A stretch of 64,000 bases of DNA from the NCBI GenBank assembly GCA_017623515.1, contig JAGAOV010000008.1, positions 1 through 64,000 on the forward strand, written 5' to 3'. Numbering within the stretch: position 1 is the first letter of the stretch; each line of letters starts with the position of its first letter. Below, in pieces: positions 33,417-41,782 of this stretch. A program made the translations under genes and the position numbers. This stretch comes from Ruminococcus sp. (GTDB lineage: Bacteria > Bacillota > Clostridia > Oscillospirales > Ruminococcaceae). Under the pieces are notes generated by a model. The model saw nothing but the letters and a program-made list of their open reading frames with translations, did no database searches and was not told the origin of the DNA.

Positions 33417-35240
33417 ATGTGCGGAATCGTCGGATACGTTGGACACCGTGAGTGTACAGACGTTTTGATCAATGGTCTTTCAAAGCTTGAATACCGAGGC
33501 TATGACTCAGCCGGTATTGCAGTTTTTGACAATAATCAAAAAATACATGTGGCTAAATCAAAGGGCAGACTTCAGAACCTTGTAGACCGTATGAATCAGG
33601 ACGGCAAGCCCTCTGGTCATGCAGGTATCGGTCACACTCGCTGGGCTACCCACGGTGAACCGTCAGATGTAAACTCTCATCCACACAGCGGCGGAAGAGT
33701 TACCATCGTACATAACGGTATTATTGAAAATTACAAGGAAATAAAGGACTATCTGTCTGATAAAGGCGTTTCATTTCTCAGCGACACTGACACAGAGGTT
33801 GCCGCTAAGCTCCTTGACTACAACTACAACGGCAGCCCTATTGAAACTATCAAGGATACTATCCGTGATCTGGAGGGTTCATACGCTCTGGGCATTATCT
33901 TCGCAGACCATCCGGGTGTTGTCTATGCTGTGCGCAAGGAAAGCCCTCTTATCGTAGGCGTTGGCAAGGACGAAAGCTTCATCGCTTCCGACGTTCCGGC
34001 TGTACTCAACTACACCAAGGACTACTACCTCCTTGAACATGAGGAAATTGCAGTTCTGGACAGCACCGGCGTTAAGATATTCGACTCCTTCGGAAGAAAA
34101 ATCGAAAAGGAACTGAAAACTGCTGACTGGGATGTTGAAGCTATCGGCAAGGGCGGCTATGAGCATTTCATGCTCAAGGAGATCCACGAGCAGCCCACTG
34201 CTATCCACAATACCATTGCGCCTCGTATCAAGAATGGTCTGCCGAATCTTGAGGAATGCGGCATTACACTGGATACACTGAAGAATTTCCGTCAGATATT
34301 CATTGTTGCATGCGGTACTGCTATGCATGCCGGCATGGTTGGAAAATATGTAGTTGAAAAGCTTGCAAGAGTTCCTGTTGTTGTGGATATTGCATCTGAA
34401 TTCAGATACCGTGACCCAATCGTTGGCGAGGGTGATCTTGTTATTATCATTTCACAGTCCGGTGAAACTGCCGACAGTAAGGCTGCTATGCATCTTGCAA
34501 AGAAGAAGGGTGCTAAGACTCTTGCCATTGTAAACGCTATGGGAAGCTCAATCGCAAGAGAAGCCGATATGCTTATCTATACTCATGCCGGCCCAGAGAT
34601 CGCTGTTGCATCCACAAAGGCATACATGGTTCAGATAGCTGTTATGTATCTCTTTGCATTTGAAATGGCTCTGGCTGTAGGGGCAATTGACGAGGACGAG
34701 TGCAGAAGACTGGTTTCTCTCTTACAGGAAACCCCTGAAATGATCGAGAAGCTCCTTGAAAAGAAGGAGATCACACAATATATCGCATCATCTCTTATTA
34801 CAGCAGACAGCCTGCTTTACATCGGCAGAGGTCTTGACTATGCCCTGAGTATGGAGGGTTCTCTGAAACTGAAGGAAATTTCCTACATCCATTCTGAATC
34901 CTATGCAGCCGGTGAACTCAAGCATGGTACTATTTCCCTTATCCATGACGGTATGCCGGTTATTGCAGTTGCGACACAGAAAGAGCTGTTTGACAAGACT
35001 GTAAGCAACATTCAGGAGGTAAAATCCCGTGGTGCAAAGGTAGTTCTCATTTGCAGAGACTCCTACGAGCCGGAGACAAATACCGCTGACCTGAAGTTCG
35101 GTCTGCCTGAGTTTGACGATATGCTCATGCCCATGCTGGCAGTAGTTCCGCTTCAGCTTATTGCTTATTATACATCTGTTCACAAGGGCAATGACGTTGA
35201 CAAGCCGAGAAATCTGGCGAAGTCGGTAACTGTTGAGTAA
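33417..35240 (+). CDS. glmS: Glucosamine-fructose-6-phosphate aminotransferase (isomerising)
   Basis: A 607-residue enzyme. The mature N-terminus is Cys2 (MCGIVGYVG), the glutaminase nucleophile, which fixes the start at 33417; the AAGGGAGGA site is well placed. The N-terminal Ntn glutaminase domain (GHTRWATHGEP) is followed by two SIS isomerase domains (CGTAMHAG, SQSGETADS, STKAYMVQ) and the C-terminal AKSVTVE. It makes glucosamine-6-phosphate for peptidoglycan. The short leader leaves no room for a glmS ribozyme, which many Firmicutes have here. Confidence 0.97.
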   Translation: MCGIVGYVGHRECTDVLINGLSKLEYRGYDSAGIAVFDNNQKIHVAKSKGRLQNLVDRMNQDGKPSGHAGIGHTRWATHGEPSDVNSHPHSGGRVTIVHNGIIENYKEIKDYLSDKGVSFLSDTDTEVAAKLLDYNYNGSPIETIKDTIRDLEGSYALGIIFADHPGVVYAVRKESPLIVGVGKDESFIASDVPAVLNYTKDYYLLEHEEIAVLDSTGVKIFDSFGRKIEKELKTADWDVEAIGKGGYEHFMLKEIHEQPTAIHNTIAPRIKNGLPNLEECGITLDTLKNFRQIFIVACGTAMHAGMVGKYVVEKLARVPVVVDIASEFRYRDPIVGEGDLVIIISQSGETADSKAAMHLAKKKGAKTLAIVNAMGSSIAREADMLIYTHAGPEIAVASTKAYMVQIAVMYLFAFEMALAVGAIDEDECRRLVSLLQETPEMIEKLLEKKEITQYIASSLITADSLLYIGRGLDYALSMEGSLKLKEISYIHSESYAAGELKHGTISLIHDGMPVIAVATQKELFDKTVSNIQEVKSRGAKVVLICRDSYEPETNTADLKFGLPEFDDMLMPMLAVVPLQLIAYYTSVHKGNDVDKPRNLAKSVTVE

Positions 35241-35270
35241 ATTTCAGTTTTGTTTTTATAATGTGTAAAG

Positions 35271-35441
35271 AGCACCGCCTAAGGCTCCCCTTAGTAAGGG
35301 GAGCTGTCAGCGAAGCTGACTGAGGGGATTGTACCAAGCGAGTAAGACTTAAACTTAAAGTCTGCTTTTCTCTGCGCAATCCCCTCCGTCACGCCTTCGG
35401 CGTGCCACCTCCCCTTACTAAGGGGAGGCTTTGGCGGCGCA
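35271..35441. repeat. Palindromic MITE-like repeat, complete copy
   Basis: About 170 bp: ends AGCACCGCCTAAGGCTCC and its imperfect complement ending TTGGCGGCGC, subterminal CCCCTTAGTAAGGGG hairpins, and inner arms CTGAGGGGATTG / CAATCCCCTCCG. The ~45-base centre is inverted relative to the copy at 1-138. It fills most of the glmS-LRR intergenic space. Its right end supplies a possible -35 (TTGGCG, 35431-35436) for a TATAAG at 35454-35459, 17 bases apart. Confidence 0.75.
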
Positions 35442-35492
35442 ATTAAATGTATATATAAGGATTCAAAGAAAAGATTGAAAGGACGTGACCAC

Positions 35493-36704
35493 ATGCTTTC
35501 ACTGAGAAAGCTTTCCGCAGCAGTACTTGCCGGTGTAATGTGCATTGGCTGTGCAGGAATGACTGCATATGCGGACACAGAGGAAACTACAGAAGCTGCC
35601 GCAGCAGCAGAGCCGGAGGAAATAACATCCGGTGAATATACATATCATATTGACGAGGAATACGGCGGTGCTGTTATTACGGCATACGAGCCGGACGAAG
35701 CAGATGTCGTTCTTCCGGAGGAGATAGACGGTGTGACTGTTGTAGGTCTTGGAGACTTCATCTTCGATATGCAGGACGGTATCGAAACCATTACCATTCC
35801 GGATAACCTCTGCCATATCGGAGCAAGTGCATTCTACGGCACAAGCATTACTGAATTTATCGTAAGCGATACCCACCCTATGTACAAAACAGAGGATGGT
35901 GTTCTCTTCTCAAAGGACGGAATCGCTATTGTTGCATATCCTCCGAAAAAGACCGACAAGTCATATGTTATTCCTGACGGAGTAGAGGAAATCTACCACG
36001 GATGCTTTGCGTCAAACACCTACATCACAGAACTCACACTTCCTGAGGGCCTTATTTACATTGACACATGGGCATTTGCCTATACTACCATTCAGGAACT
36101 TGACATCCCCGATACTGTAACAGAAATCGGCGCATATGCCTGCGCTTATATGACAAGACTTACCGATTTTGAAACTCCATCCGATCTTCCGTATATCAGC
36201 AGCGCAACATTCGCAGGCTGCGCAAATCTGGAAAATGTTACTCTTAACGAGGGCCTGCTGGAAATCGGTCAGAGTGCCTTTGCAGGCACTGCGGTGCGTG
36301 ACATCGTTATACCTACAACTGTAACTGAAATCGGCTATTGCGCTCTCGGCTACGACACAAATCTTACCACATCATACAGCACACTCGTTATTTACGGTCT
36401 CTCCGGTTCAATCGCACAGACCTACTGCAAAGACCGTGACGAGGAATATGACTACGAAAACGACTTCACTTTTATTGCTAAAACCGAAGCACAGATAAAG
36501 GCTATGCTGGGTGAATCCGACGGTGAAGAGGCGGCTTCTGATGATTCCAGCAAGCCGGAAGAAGTACAGATCACTGTTGAAGAAGAGGATAACACAAATG
36601 TTAAGAATATCCTCAAGATAGTTCTCATCGTTCTCGGTGCAGGCGTACTCTGCGGCGGTATCGGTGCAGTTGTGGTTTCTTCTAAGAAAAAGAAAAAGGA
36701 TTAA
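35493..36704 (+). CDS. Secreted leucine-rich-repeat (BspA-like) surface protein 1
   Basis: A 403-residue protein: signal peptide (about 1-27), LRR_5/BspA-like repeats (about 65-310, units such as VTEIGAYACAYMTRLTDF), an acidic linker and a C-terminal membrane helix (about 372-396) ending KKKKKD. Family members are surface proteins that bind ligands or other cells. Start taken at ATG 35493 from the AAAGGA site. It is the first of three homologous genes with 5-base and overlapping junctions, so they form one operon. A repeat element lies directly upstream. Confidence 0.85.
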   Translation: MLSLRKLSAAVLAGVMCIGCAGMTAYADTEETTEAAAAAEPEEITSGEYTYHIDEEYGGAVITAYEPDEADVVLPEEIDGVTVVGLGDFIFDMQDGIETITIPDNLCHIGASAFYGTSITEFIVSDTHPMYKTEDGVLFSKDGIAIVAYPPKKTDKSYVIPDGVEEIYHGCFASNTYITELTLPEGLIYIDTWAFAYTTIQELDIPDTVTEIGAYACAYMTRLTDFETPSDLPYISSATFAGCANLENVTLNEGLLEIGQSAFAGTAVRDIVIPTTVTEIGYCALGYDTNLTTSYSTLVIYGLSGSIAQTYCKDRDEEYDYENDFTFIAKTEAQIKAMLGESDGEEAASDDSSKPEEVQITVEEEDNTNVKNILKIVLIVLGAGVLCGGIGAVVVSSKKKKKD

Positions 36705-36709
36705 GTCTT

Positions 36710-38164
36710 ATGATGAAAAAAAAGCTTGCATTTTTTATCGCAGCAGCAATGAGCCTTGCAGCCTGTGCTGTTCCCGTTTATGCTGATGAAAGCGAACTCA
36801 TGTACGAGGATCTTAACTATGAGATCGCTGATGATGGTCATGTCATTATTACGAACTGCTACCAGAGTGCGGAGACATGCAGAATTCCGGAGGAAATTGA
36901 CGGTGCGCCTGTAACGGAAATCGCTGACAGCGCATTTTCTGAATGCTATTTCCTCACAAAGCTTACTCTTCCCGAAAGCATTACAAAAATCGGCAGACAG
37001 GCTTTTTCTGCCTGCACTGCCCTCGAAAGCATATATCTTCCTGCTGAGATAGAATATATGGGCGCAGGCGTTTTTGATGGCTGTACTGCTCTTAAAGCTG
37101 TTGATATTCCCGCTGGTCTGACAGAGCTTCCGGAGGCTTCCTTCTATGAATGCTCTGACCTTGAAAGAGTATCTCTCCCTGAGGGTATCGAGGTCATAGA
37201 GCCGGAATCATTCTATAAATGCTCCTCCCTTTCAGGAATCACTCTCCCCGAAAGCGTTACTTCTATCGGAGACTACGCATTTCAAGGATGCAGCTCTATA
37301 AAATCCATTGCTCTCCCTGCCGAAACTGTAAACCTCGGAAAATATATTTTTCAGGACTGCGTTTCCCTTTCAGATATTGAAGCTGACGAACAAAATGAAA
37401 TGTTCTGCGATAAGGACGGCGTTCTTTTCACAAAGGACGGTGCTACCCTTGTACGCTATCCTGAAGCTAAGGAGGGTACGTCCTACAAAGTACCTGACGG
37501 CTGCACCAGTCTTGCAAACGGCTGTTTTGTTGACGCTGTAAGCCTTAAAGAGATAGATATGAATCAGGCTGTAATGTACGGCATGGATATTTTCTTCCGC
37601 TGCACCGGCATTGAGGAGATAACAGTTCCGGAAGGGGCTGTGGATATTTCAGCCTCAATGTTCGCATACTGTTCATCCCTTAAAAATGTTCAGCTTCCGT
37701 CAACTCTGAAAAATATCAATCAGTACGCTTTCTATACATGCGCTGCTCTGGAGGAATTCACTGTTCCGGAGGGCGTTGAAAAAATAGGCGCATACGCTTT
37801 TTTCAACTGTATAGGTCTGAAAAAACTCCGTCTGCCTGATTCCATCACAGAGCTTGGCGATGGTGCAATGGGGTATTATGCAGAATCAGAGGATACTGAA
37901 CCTCAGAAGCTCCCGAATTTCGTTGCCGAATACGGTCACAACGATGTCATCTATGAATTCACAAAGCTCTATGAGCTCGAGGGTACTGGCAGAGGTGACA
38001 GCGACATCTGGAAATGGATCGCTGTCGGTGCAGGTGCTATCGTACTGGCAGGCGCAGTGGTGCTTATTGTCGTTCACCGCAGAAAAGCTATGATACCTAA
38101 ACCTGTCAAGGGCGGAAGAACGGGAAGCGTTACAAAGCCTGACCAGAAGAAAAAGAAAGGATGA
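36710..38164 (+). CDS. Secreted leucine-rich-repeat (BspA-like) surface protein 2
   Basis: A 484-residue protein with a signal peptide (about 1-25), about fourteen LRR_5 units (for example ITKIGRQAFSACTALESIYL) between residues 60 and 410, a membrane helix (about 440-462) and a basic cytoplasmic tail ending KKKKG. It starts 5 bases after the previous stop and its stop lies just before the start of the third gene. A likely surface-exposed, membrane-tethered binding protein; the ligand is not evident. Confidence 0.85.
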   Translation: MMKKKLAFFIAAAMSLAACAVPVYADESELMYEDLNYEIADDGHVIITNCYQSAETCRIPEEIDGAPVTEIADSAFSECYFLTKLTLPESITKIGRQAFSACTALESIYLPAEIEYMGAGVFDGCTALKAVDIPAGLTELPEASFYECSDLERVSLPEGIEVIEPESFYKCSSLSGITLPESVTSIGDYAFQGCSSIKSIALPAETVNLGKYIFQDCVSLSDIEADEQNEMFCDKDGVLFTKDGATLVRYPEAKEGTSYKVPDGCTSLANGCFVDAVSLKEIDMNQAVMYGMDIFFRCTGIEEITVPEGAVDISASMFAYCSSLKNVQLPSTLKNINQYAFYTCAALEEFTVPEGVEKIGAYAFFNCIGLKKLRLPDSITELGDGAMGYYAESEDTEPQKLPNFVAEYGHNDVIYEFTKLYELEGTGRGDSDIWKWIAVGAGAIVLAGAVVLIVVHRRKAMIPKPVKGGRTGSVTKPDQKKKKG

Positions 38165-38169
38165 TACCC

Positions 38170-39825
38170 ATGAATAAAGCTCTTATCCGCCGTATGTTCT
38201 CCGGTCTTTTTGCTGTATCCCTGTCAGTATCTGCGCTCACTCTTACCGCTTACGCTGACGAGGTTACTCCTCTTACTCCGGAGGATCAGGAGGTAACAAC
38301 CTTCGACGACGGTATTCTCACATATACTATTATTGACGATTCAAAATTTGTAGAGATCACAGGCTGCGAGGCTACTGCTACTCATGTAAATATTATGCCT
38401 AAGATCGACGGATACACTGTTACTGCCATCGCTGAAGGCGCATTCGCAGGCTGTTCCGCAATGCAGAGCATCACCATCCCCAAGAATTCAGAGATAACCT
38501 CTATCGGAAACTATGCCTTTGCAGATTGTTCATCCCTGAAGAGCGTGGATATTCCCGATACTATAACCGAAATTCCGGCAGGAGCTTTTGCATACTGCAC
38601 ATCTCTTGAAACAGTAACTCTCAGCGATAATATCACATACATAGGAAACGAAGCGTTCCGTGAATGTTCCTCACTCACTGAAATAAAGCTTCCCGATTCT
38701 CTGGAAGCTACAGGCGGATATGTTTTCTATATGTGTTCATCACTTGAAAATATCACATTCCCTGAAAACCTTGTTTCAATGGATGCTTACTCCTTTACAG
38801 GCTGTGTAAAGCTTAATGGTCTGACCATTCCTGCAGCTCTTGAAGACCTCGGTGACGCTCCATTTCTCGGCTGTATGGCTCTTACTGATATAACCGTGGA
38901 TGAAGCTAATATTTCCTACACCGTAAAGGACGGTATCCTTTTCAGCAAGGATGAAACTGTTCTCTACTTCTATCCGCCCTCAAGAACGGATAATTCCTAC
39001 ACTGTGCCGGAAAATGTTATTGATATTTACGACGGTGCATTTTTCCAGTGCCAGAATCTGGAGGCTGTAATTCTTCCGAATGGTCTGCTTACCATTGGCG
39101 GAGGCGCATTTGATTTCTGCTCCTCCCTCAAATCTGTGACAATTCCCGAAAGCGTTGTGAATATTATGAGTACTGCTTTCGCTGACTGCACCTCCCTTGA
39201 AAGTGTTACCTTTGCAGGCGCAGACAATGAGACAGAAGGCGAAGGCGCAGAGCTTGCAATCGGCGATCACGCATTTTACGCATGTGAAAGCCTGCCGGAG
39301 GTAGTCCTTCCCAAGCGTGTTTCCTATATCGGTGAATATGCATTCGGCGTGACTGATATAACAGACGCTTCCGGAAACCCTATCCCCTCTTCCGTCGATG
39401 GCTTCATGCTCAAGGGCTTTGAGGCTGCGGAAAAATACGCAAGAGACTGCGAACTGAATGTGGGCTTCAGCCCAAGACATTTCCCATGGAAAAAGGTAGT
39501 ATTCTGGACTGTTGCTGCTGCGGTGCTTATTGTGATAGTATTCTTTGCTGCAAAGATAGTTAAGAAGAATATGATGACTCCTGAGGAAAAGGAGGCTCTC
39601 CGTCAGGCTAAGGAGGAAGCAAGAAAGGCTGCTGAAGCCGAAGCTAAAGAAGATGCTGATGACGGCTACAAGAGCATTCTCGGTGATGATGAGAGCGAAC
39701 ATGAAGAAACCGACGAGGAGCGTGAGGCAAGAGAAGCTGCTGAAATGAACCGCTTCCGCAGTGCTGCTCCATCAGTTCTTCACCACAGAGGTCATTCTCA
39801 CGGAGATAATTCTGATAACGTGTAA
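38170..39825 (+). CDS. Secreted leucine-rich-repeat (BspA-like) surface protein 3
   Basis: A 551-residue protein: signal peptide (about 1-30), LRR_5 repeats (about 70-415), one membrane helix (about 442-463) and a ~90-residue cytoplasmic tail that begins as an Ala/Glu/Lys coiled coil and ends in a His-rich segment (HHRGHSHGD). An ATG at 38161 overlaps the previous stop, but the AAAGG site lies directly before it at too short a distance and fits ATG 38170. The long charged cytoplasmic tail, absent from the two siblings, could contact intracellular partners; this is inference. Confidence 0.83.
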   Translation: MNKALIRRMFSGLFAVSLSVSALTLTAYADEVTPLTPEDQEVTTFDDGILTYTIIDDSKFVEITGCEATATHVNIMPKIDGYTVTAIAEGAFAGCSAMQSITIPKNSEITSIGNYAFADCSSLKSVDIPDTITEIPAGAFAYCTSLETVTLSDNITYIGNEAFRECSSLTEIKLPDSLEATGGYVFYMCSSLENITFPENLVSMDAYSFTGCVKLNGLTIPAALEDLGDAPFLGCMALTDITVDEANISYTVKDGILFSKDETVLYFYPPSRTDNSYTVPENVIDIYDGAFFQCQNLEAVILPNGLLTIGGGAFDFCSSLKSVTIPESVVNIMSTAFADCTSLESVTFAGADNETEGEGAELAIGDHAFYACESLPEVVLPKRVSYIGEYAFGVTDITDASGNPIPSSVDGFMLKGFEAAEKYARDCELNVGFSPRHFPWKKVVFWTVAAAVLIVIVFFAAKIVKKNMMTPEEKEALRQAKEEARKAAEAEAKEDADDGYKSILGDDESEHEETDEEREAREAAEMNRFRSAAPSVLHHRGHSHGDNSDNV

Positions 39826-39850
39826 TGGTTATCTATAACTGTTGAGATAT

Positions 39851-39885
39851 AAATTACAATTTACCAGAGCATATGAAATAGAACC
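39851..39885 (-). repeat. Post-terminator dispersed motif, copy 3
   Basis: On the minus strand it reads GGTTCTATTTCATATGCTCT followed by GGTAAATTGTAATTT, directly after the T-tract of the terminator at 39886-39921. Confidence 0.6.
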
Positions 39886-39921
39886 GAAAAAGGGACAGAT
39901 GCTGTGATTGCATCTGTCCCT
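39886..39921 (-). terminator. Intrinsic terminator after the conserved small protein; may also serve the LRR operon
   Basis: GGGACAGATGC (39892-39902) pairs with GCATCTGTCCC (39910-39920); T-run on the minus strand, and a T-rich stretch also follows on the plus strand. Confidence 0.85.
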
Positions 39922-39925
39922 TCTT

Positions 39926-40210
39926 TTATTTTCCCTGTTCCGCACGTTCCAGCCATGCAAAGGCAAGATCAAGTGCTTCAAAAAGACTGTTACGCTCGGA
40001 GGTCTTTATAATAGCCTCCAAAGGATTCAGCTTCTCATCCGTGGAGATCTGGTAAAGCTTTACCTTATCTGCCACTTCAAGAGCGTTCTGTGATGTCTTG
40101 TGGGTAATGTCAAGCTGCACTACATATGGGTCTGACATATATCCGTAGTAAATGCGGTTTCCGCTGCGAACCAGCGGATAGCCCTTGTACATTAAATATT
40201 CCTGCTGCAT
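39926..40210 (-). CDS. Conserved small hypothetical protein
   Basis: A 94-residue cytoplasmic protein (MQQEYLMYKGYPLVRSGNRI, then YYGYMSDPYVVQLDI) with a beta-rich N-terminal half and a helical C-terminus (LFEALDLAFAWLERA). I recognise the PLVR-GN-IYYG pattern as recurrent in Clostridia but know no function. The AAAGGA site fixes ATG 40210. It follows the Gld-like ABC operon with a 45-base gap and may be its last gene. Confidence 0.75.
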   Translation of the reverse strand: MQQEYLMYKGYPLVRSGNRIYYGYMSDPYVVQLDITHKTSQNALEVADKVKLYQISTDEKLNPLEAIIKTSERNSLFEALDLAFAWLERAEQGK

Positions 40211-40255
40211 AATGACCATCCTTTCTGCGTTTATGTCGAAGCTTAGGGCGTTCCA

Positions 40256-41758
40256 TCAGCTCCATGTCATGACAAAATCTTCGTCTGTTTCAAAAAGCTC
40301 CATATTTTTTCTGAATACGTCTATAAATGACGCACGGCACTTAAAGCATGATTCTCCGTTTATGGTAATAAGACAGTTGAATGCGTCCTGACGATAGAAG
40401 CAGATCTCCTGTTCCTTGCTGCCGCTTTTTGTACGGAAGTACAGAGTCGCCTGCGGCTCGCCTACAGGCTCTTCATCAAGGGCAACACCCTCTGCCGTTG
40501 TTTTCAGCAGGAATGTGTAAAACTTACGGAAACGCTCTGTATCAATAGTTTCACCATTAAGCTTCACCTCTGCGCTTTCAGCGTCGCTGCCGGTTATCTC
40601 AAACTTCATCTCCGGAAGCTCCGGTGCGGAAAGTGTAAGCTCCTCAATATCCCATACATATGTTGCAATAACAAGGCTTGAAGCTAAGTCTGTAGGCCCA
40701 GCTGTTGCCCAGAGACACTTCTCCTCCTTCATTGCATACACTGCGTCAACGCCATCAAGCATTACCGGATAATATGCGGTATTGCCTCCTGTTGTCTCGT
40801 CGTTCTCAGTGTATCTGTCGCCTATGAGGAGGGTATACACATTGCCGTCATCACAGTCCATTACAGCCTTTCCGAAAGGCGTGTCCAGTCCGTACTGTGC
40901 AAGGTCTGCGCTTTCCGGATATATTTTCAGTATCTTTGAGGACGCCGCCCCGAAAATTCCTGTGATAATATCCGTTGAACGCTCAACGCTTATATACGCC
41001 GGAATAGGCTCTGTCATTTCGTGTGAAGCCGCCGTTCCGCCAAGACTGTCCTCATCATCTGCATAGTCCGCATAGGTAAGAACTATCCTGTCATCCATAT
41101 CCTCACGTTCTATTGTGAGCGAATTTACAATGGGATATTCATCCTGTGCCGGTGCTTCAAGCATTACCAGAGACAAAAAGCTCTCTGCTGAGTTTGAATA
41201 ATTTGCAATAAGAGATGTCTTTACAGCGTAAACTGTATCATCACCCTCTACTGCAAAGTAGTTATTCTCGCCGTCTGCAACTGATTTTCCTGCACGGAAT
41301 TCAAATGTACTGCCGTCATCAAAGGTAAGTCTGCCCTTTGCAGCGTCATCTCCCAGACCGTACTTTTCCATATCCGTGCAGTCTTCAATAACGATTGATG
41401 AGGCTGTAAGTGTTGCTATATTATTGGCAAGAGTACTTGCAAGAGCGGTATTTGTGGGAAGCTCCTCATAGCCCTTTACCTTGAAAACTGCACTCTCACC
41501 TGTCTCTGCATTTGCGTCTGCTGTACGGATGATAGTATATTTTCCGGTGCTGTTTTCAACATCAACAGATGCTACATTGCTTACATCCTGTGCAGAGAGA
41601 ATGAGGTCTGCCTGATTGACAGTCGTTGCAGCGGAGGACATTTCTGCCTCGCTGCTGCTTTCGTCTGCCGCCTGATTATTTGAAACGACTACAACTGCTG
41701 CGGCAAGTCCTGCAACAAGAACTCCTCCGCCTACCAGTCCCAGTATTTTCTTATTCAT
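40256..41758 (-). CDS. DUF4340 domain lipoprotein-like component of a Gld-type ABC system
   Basis: A 500-residue protein with an N-terminal membrane anchor (about 5-26), a Ser/Glu linker and repeated DUF4340 beta units (for example YGLGDDAAKGRLTFDDGSTF and YGLDTPFGKAVMDCDDGNVY). DUF4340 proteins commonly accompany GldG-like ABC components. Located 24 bases downstream of the GldG-like gene on the same strand. Predicted to act outside the membrane with the transporter; the cargo is unknown. Confidence 0.83.
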   Translation of the reverse strand: MNKKILGLVGGGVLVAGLAAAVVVVSNNQAADESSSEAEMSSAATTVNQADLILSAQDVSNVASVDVENSTGKYTIIRTADANAETGESAVFKVKGYEELPTNTALASTLANNIATLTASSIVIEDCTDMEKYGLGDDAAKGRLTFDDGSTFEFRAGKSVADGENNYFAVEGDDTVYAVKTSLIANYSNSAESFLSLVMLEAPAQDEYPIVNSLTIEREDMDDRIVLTYADYADDEDSLGGTAASHEMTEPIPAYISVERSTDIITGIFGAASSKILKIYPESADLAQYGLDTPFGKAVMDCDDGNVYTLLIGDRYTENDETTGGNTAYYPVMLDGVDAVYAMKEEKCLWATAGPTDLASSLVIATYVWDIEELTLSAPELPEMKFEITGSDAESAEVKLNGETIDTERFRKFYTFLLKTTAEGVALDEEPVGEPQATLYFRTKSGSKEQEICFYRQDAFNCLITINGESCFKCRASFIDVFRKNMELFETDEDFVMTWS

Positions 41759-41782
41759 AGGAAATATCCTTTCTGTGATTCC

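Noticed and set aside
33172..33417. glmS ribozyme
   Set aside because: No recognisable core and the predicted leader is too short.
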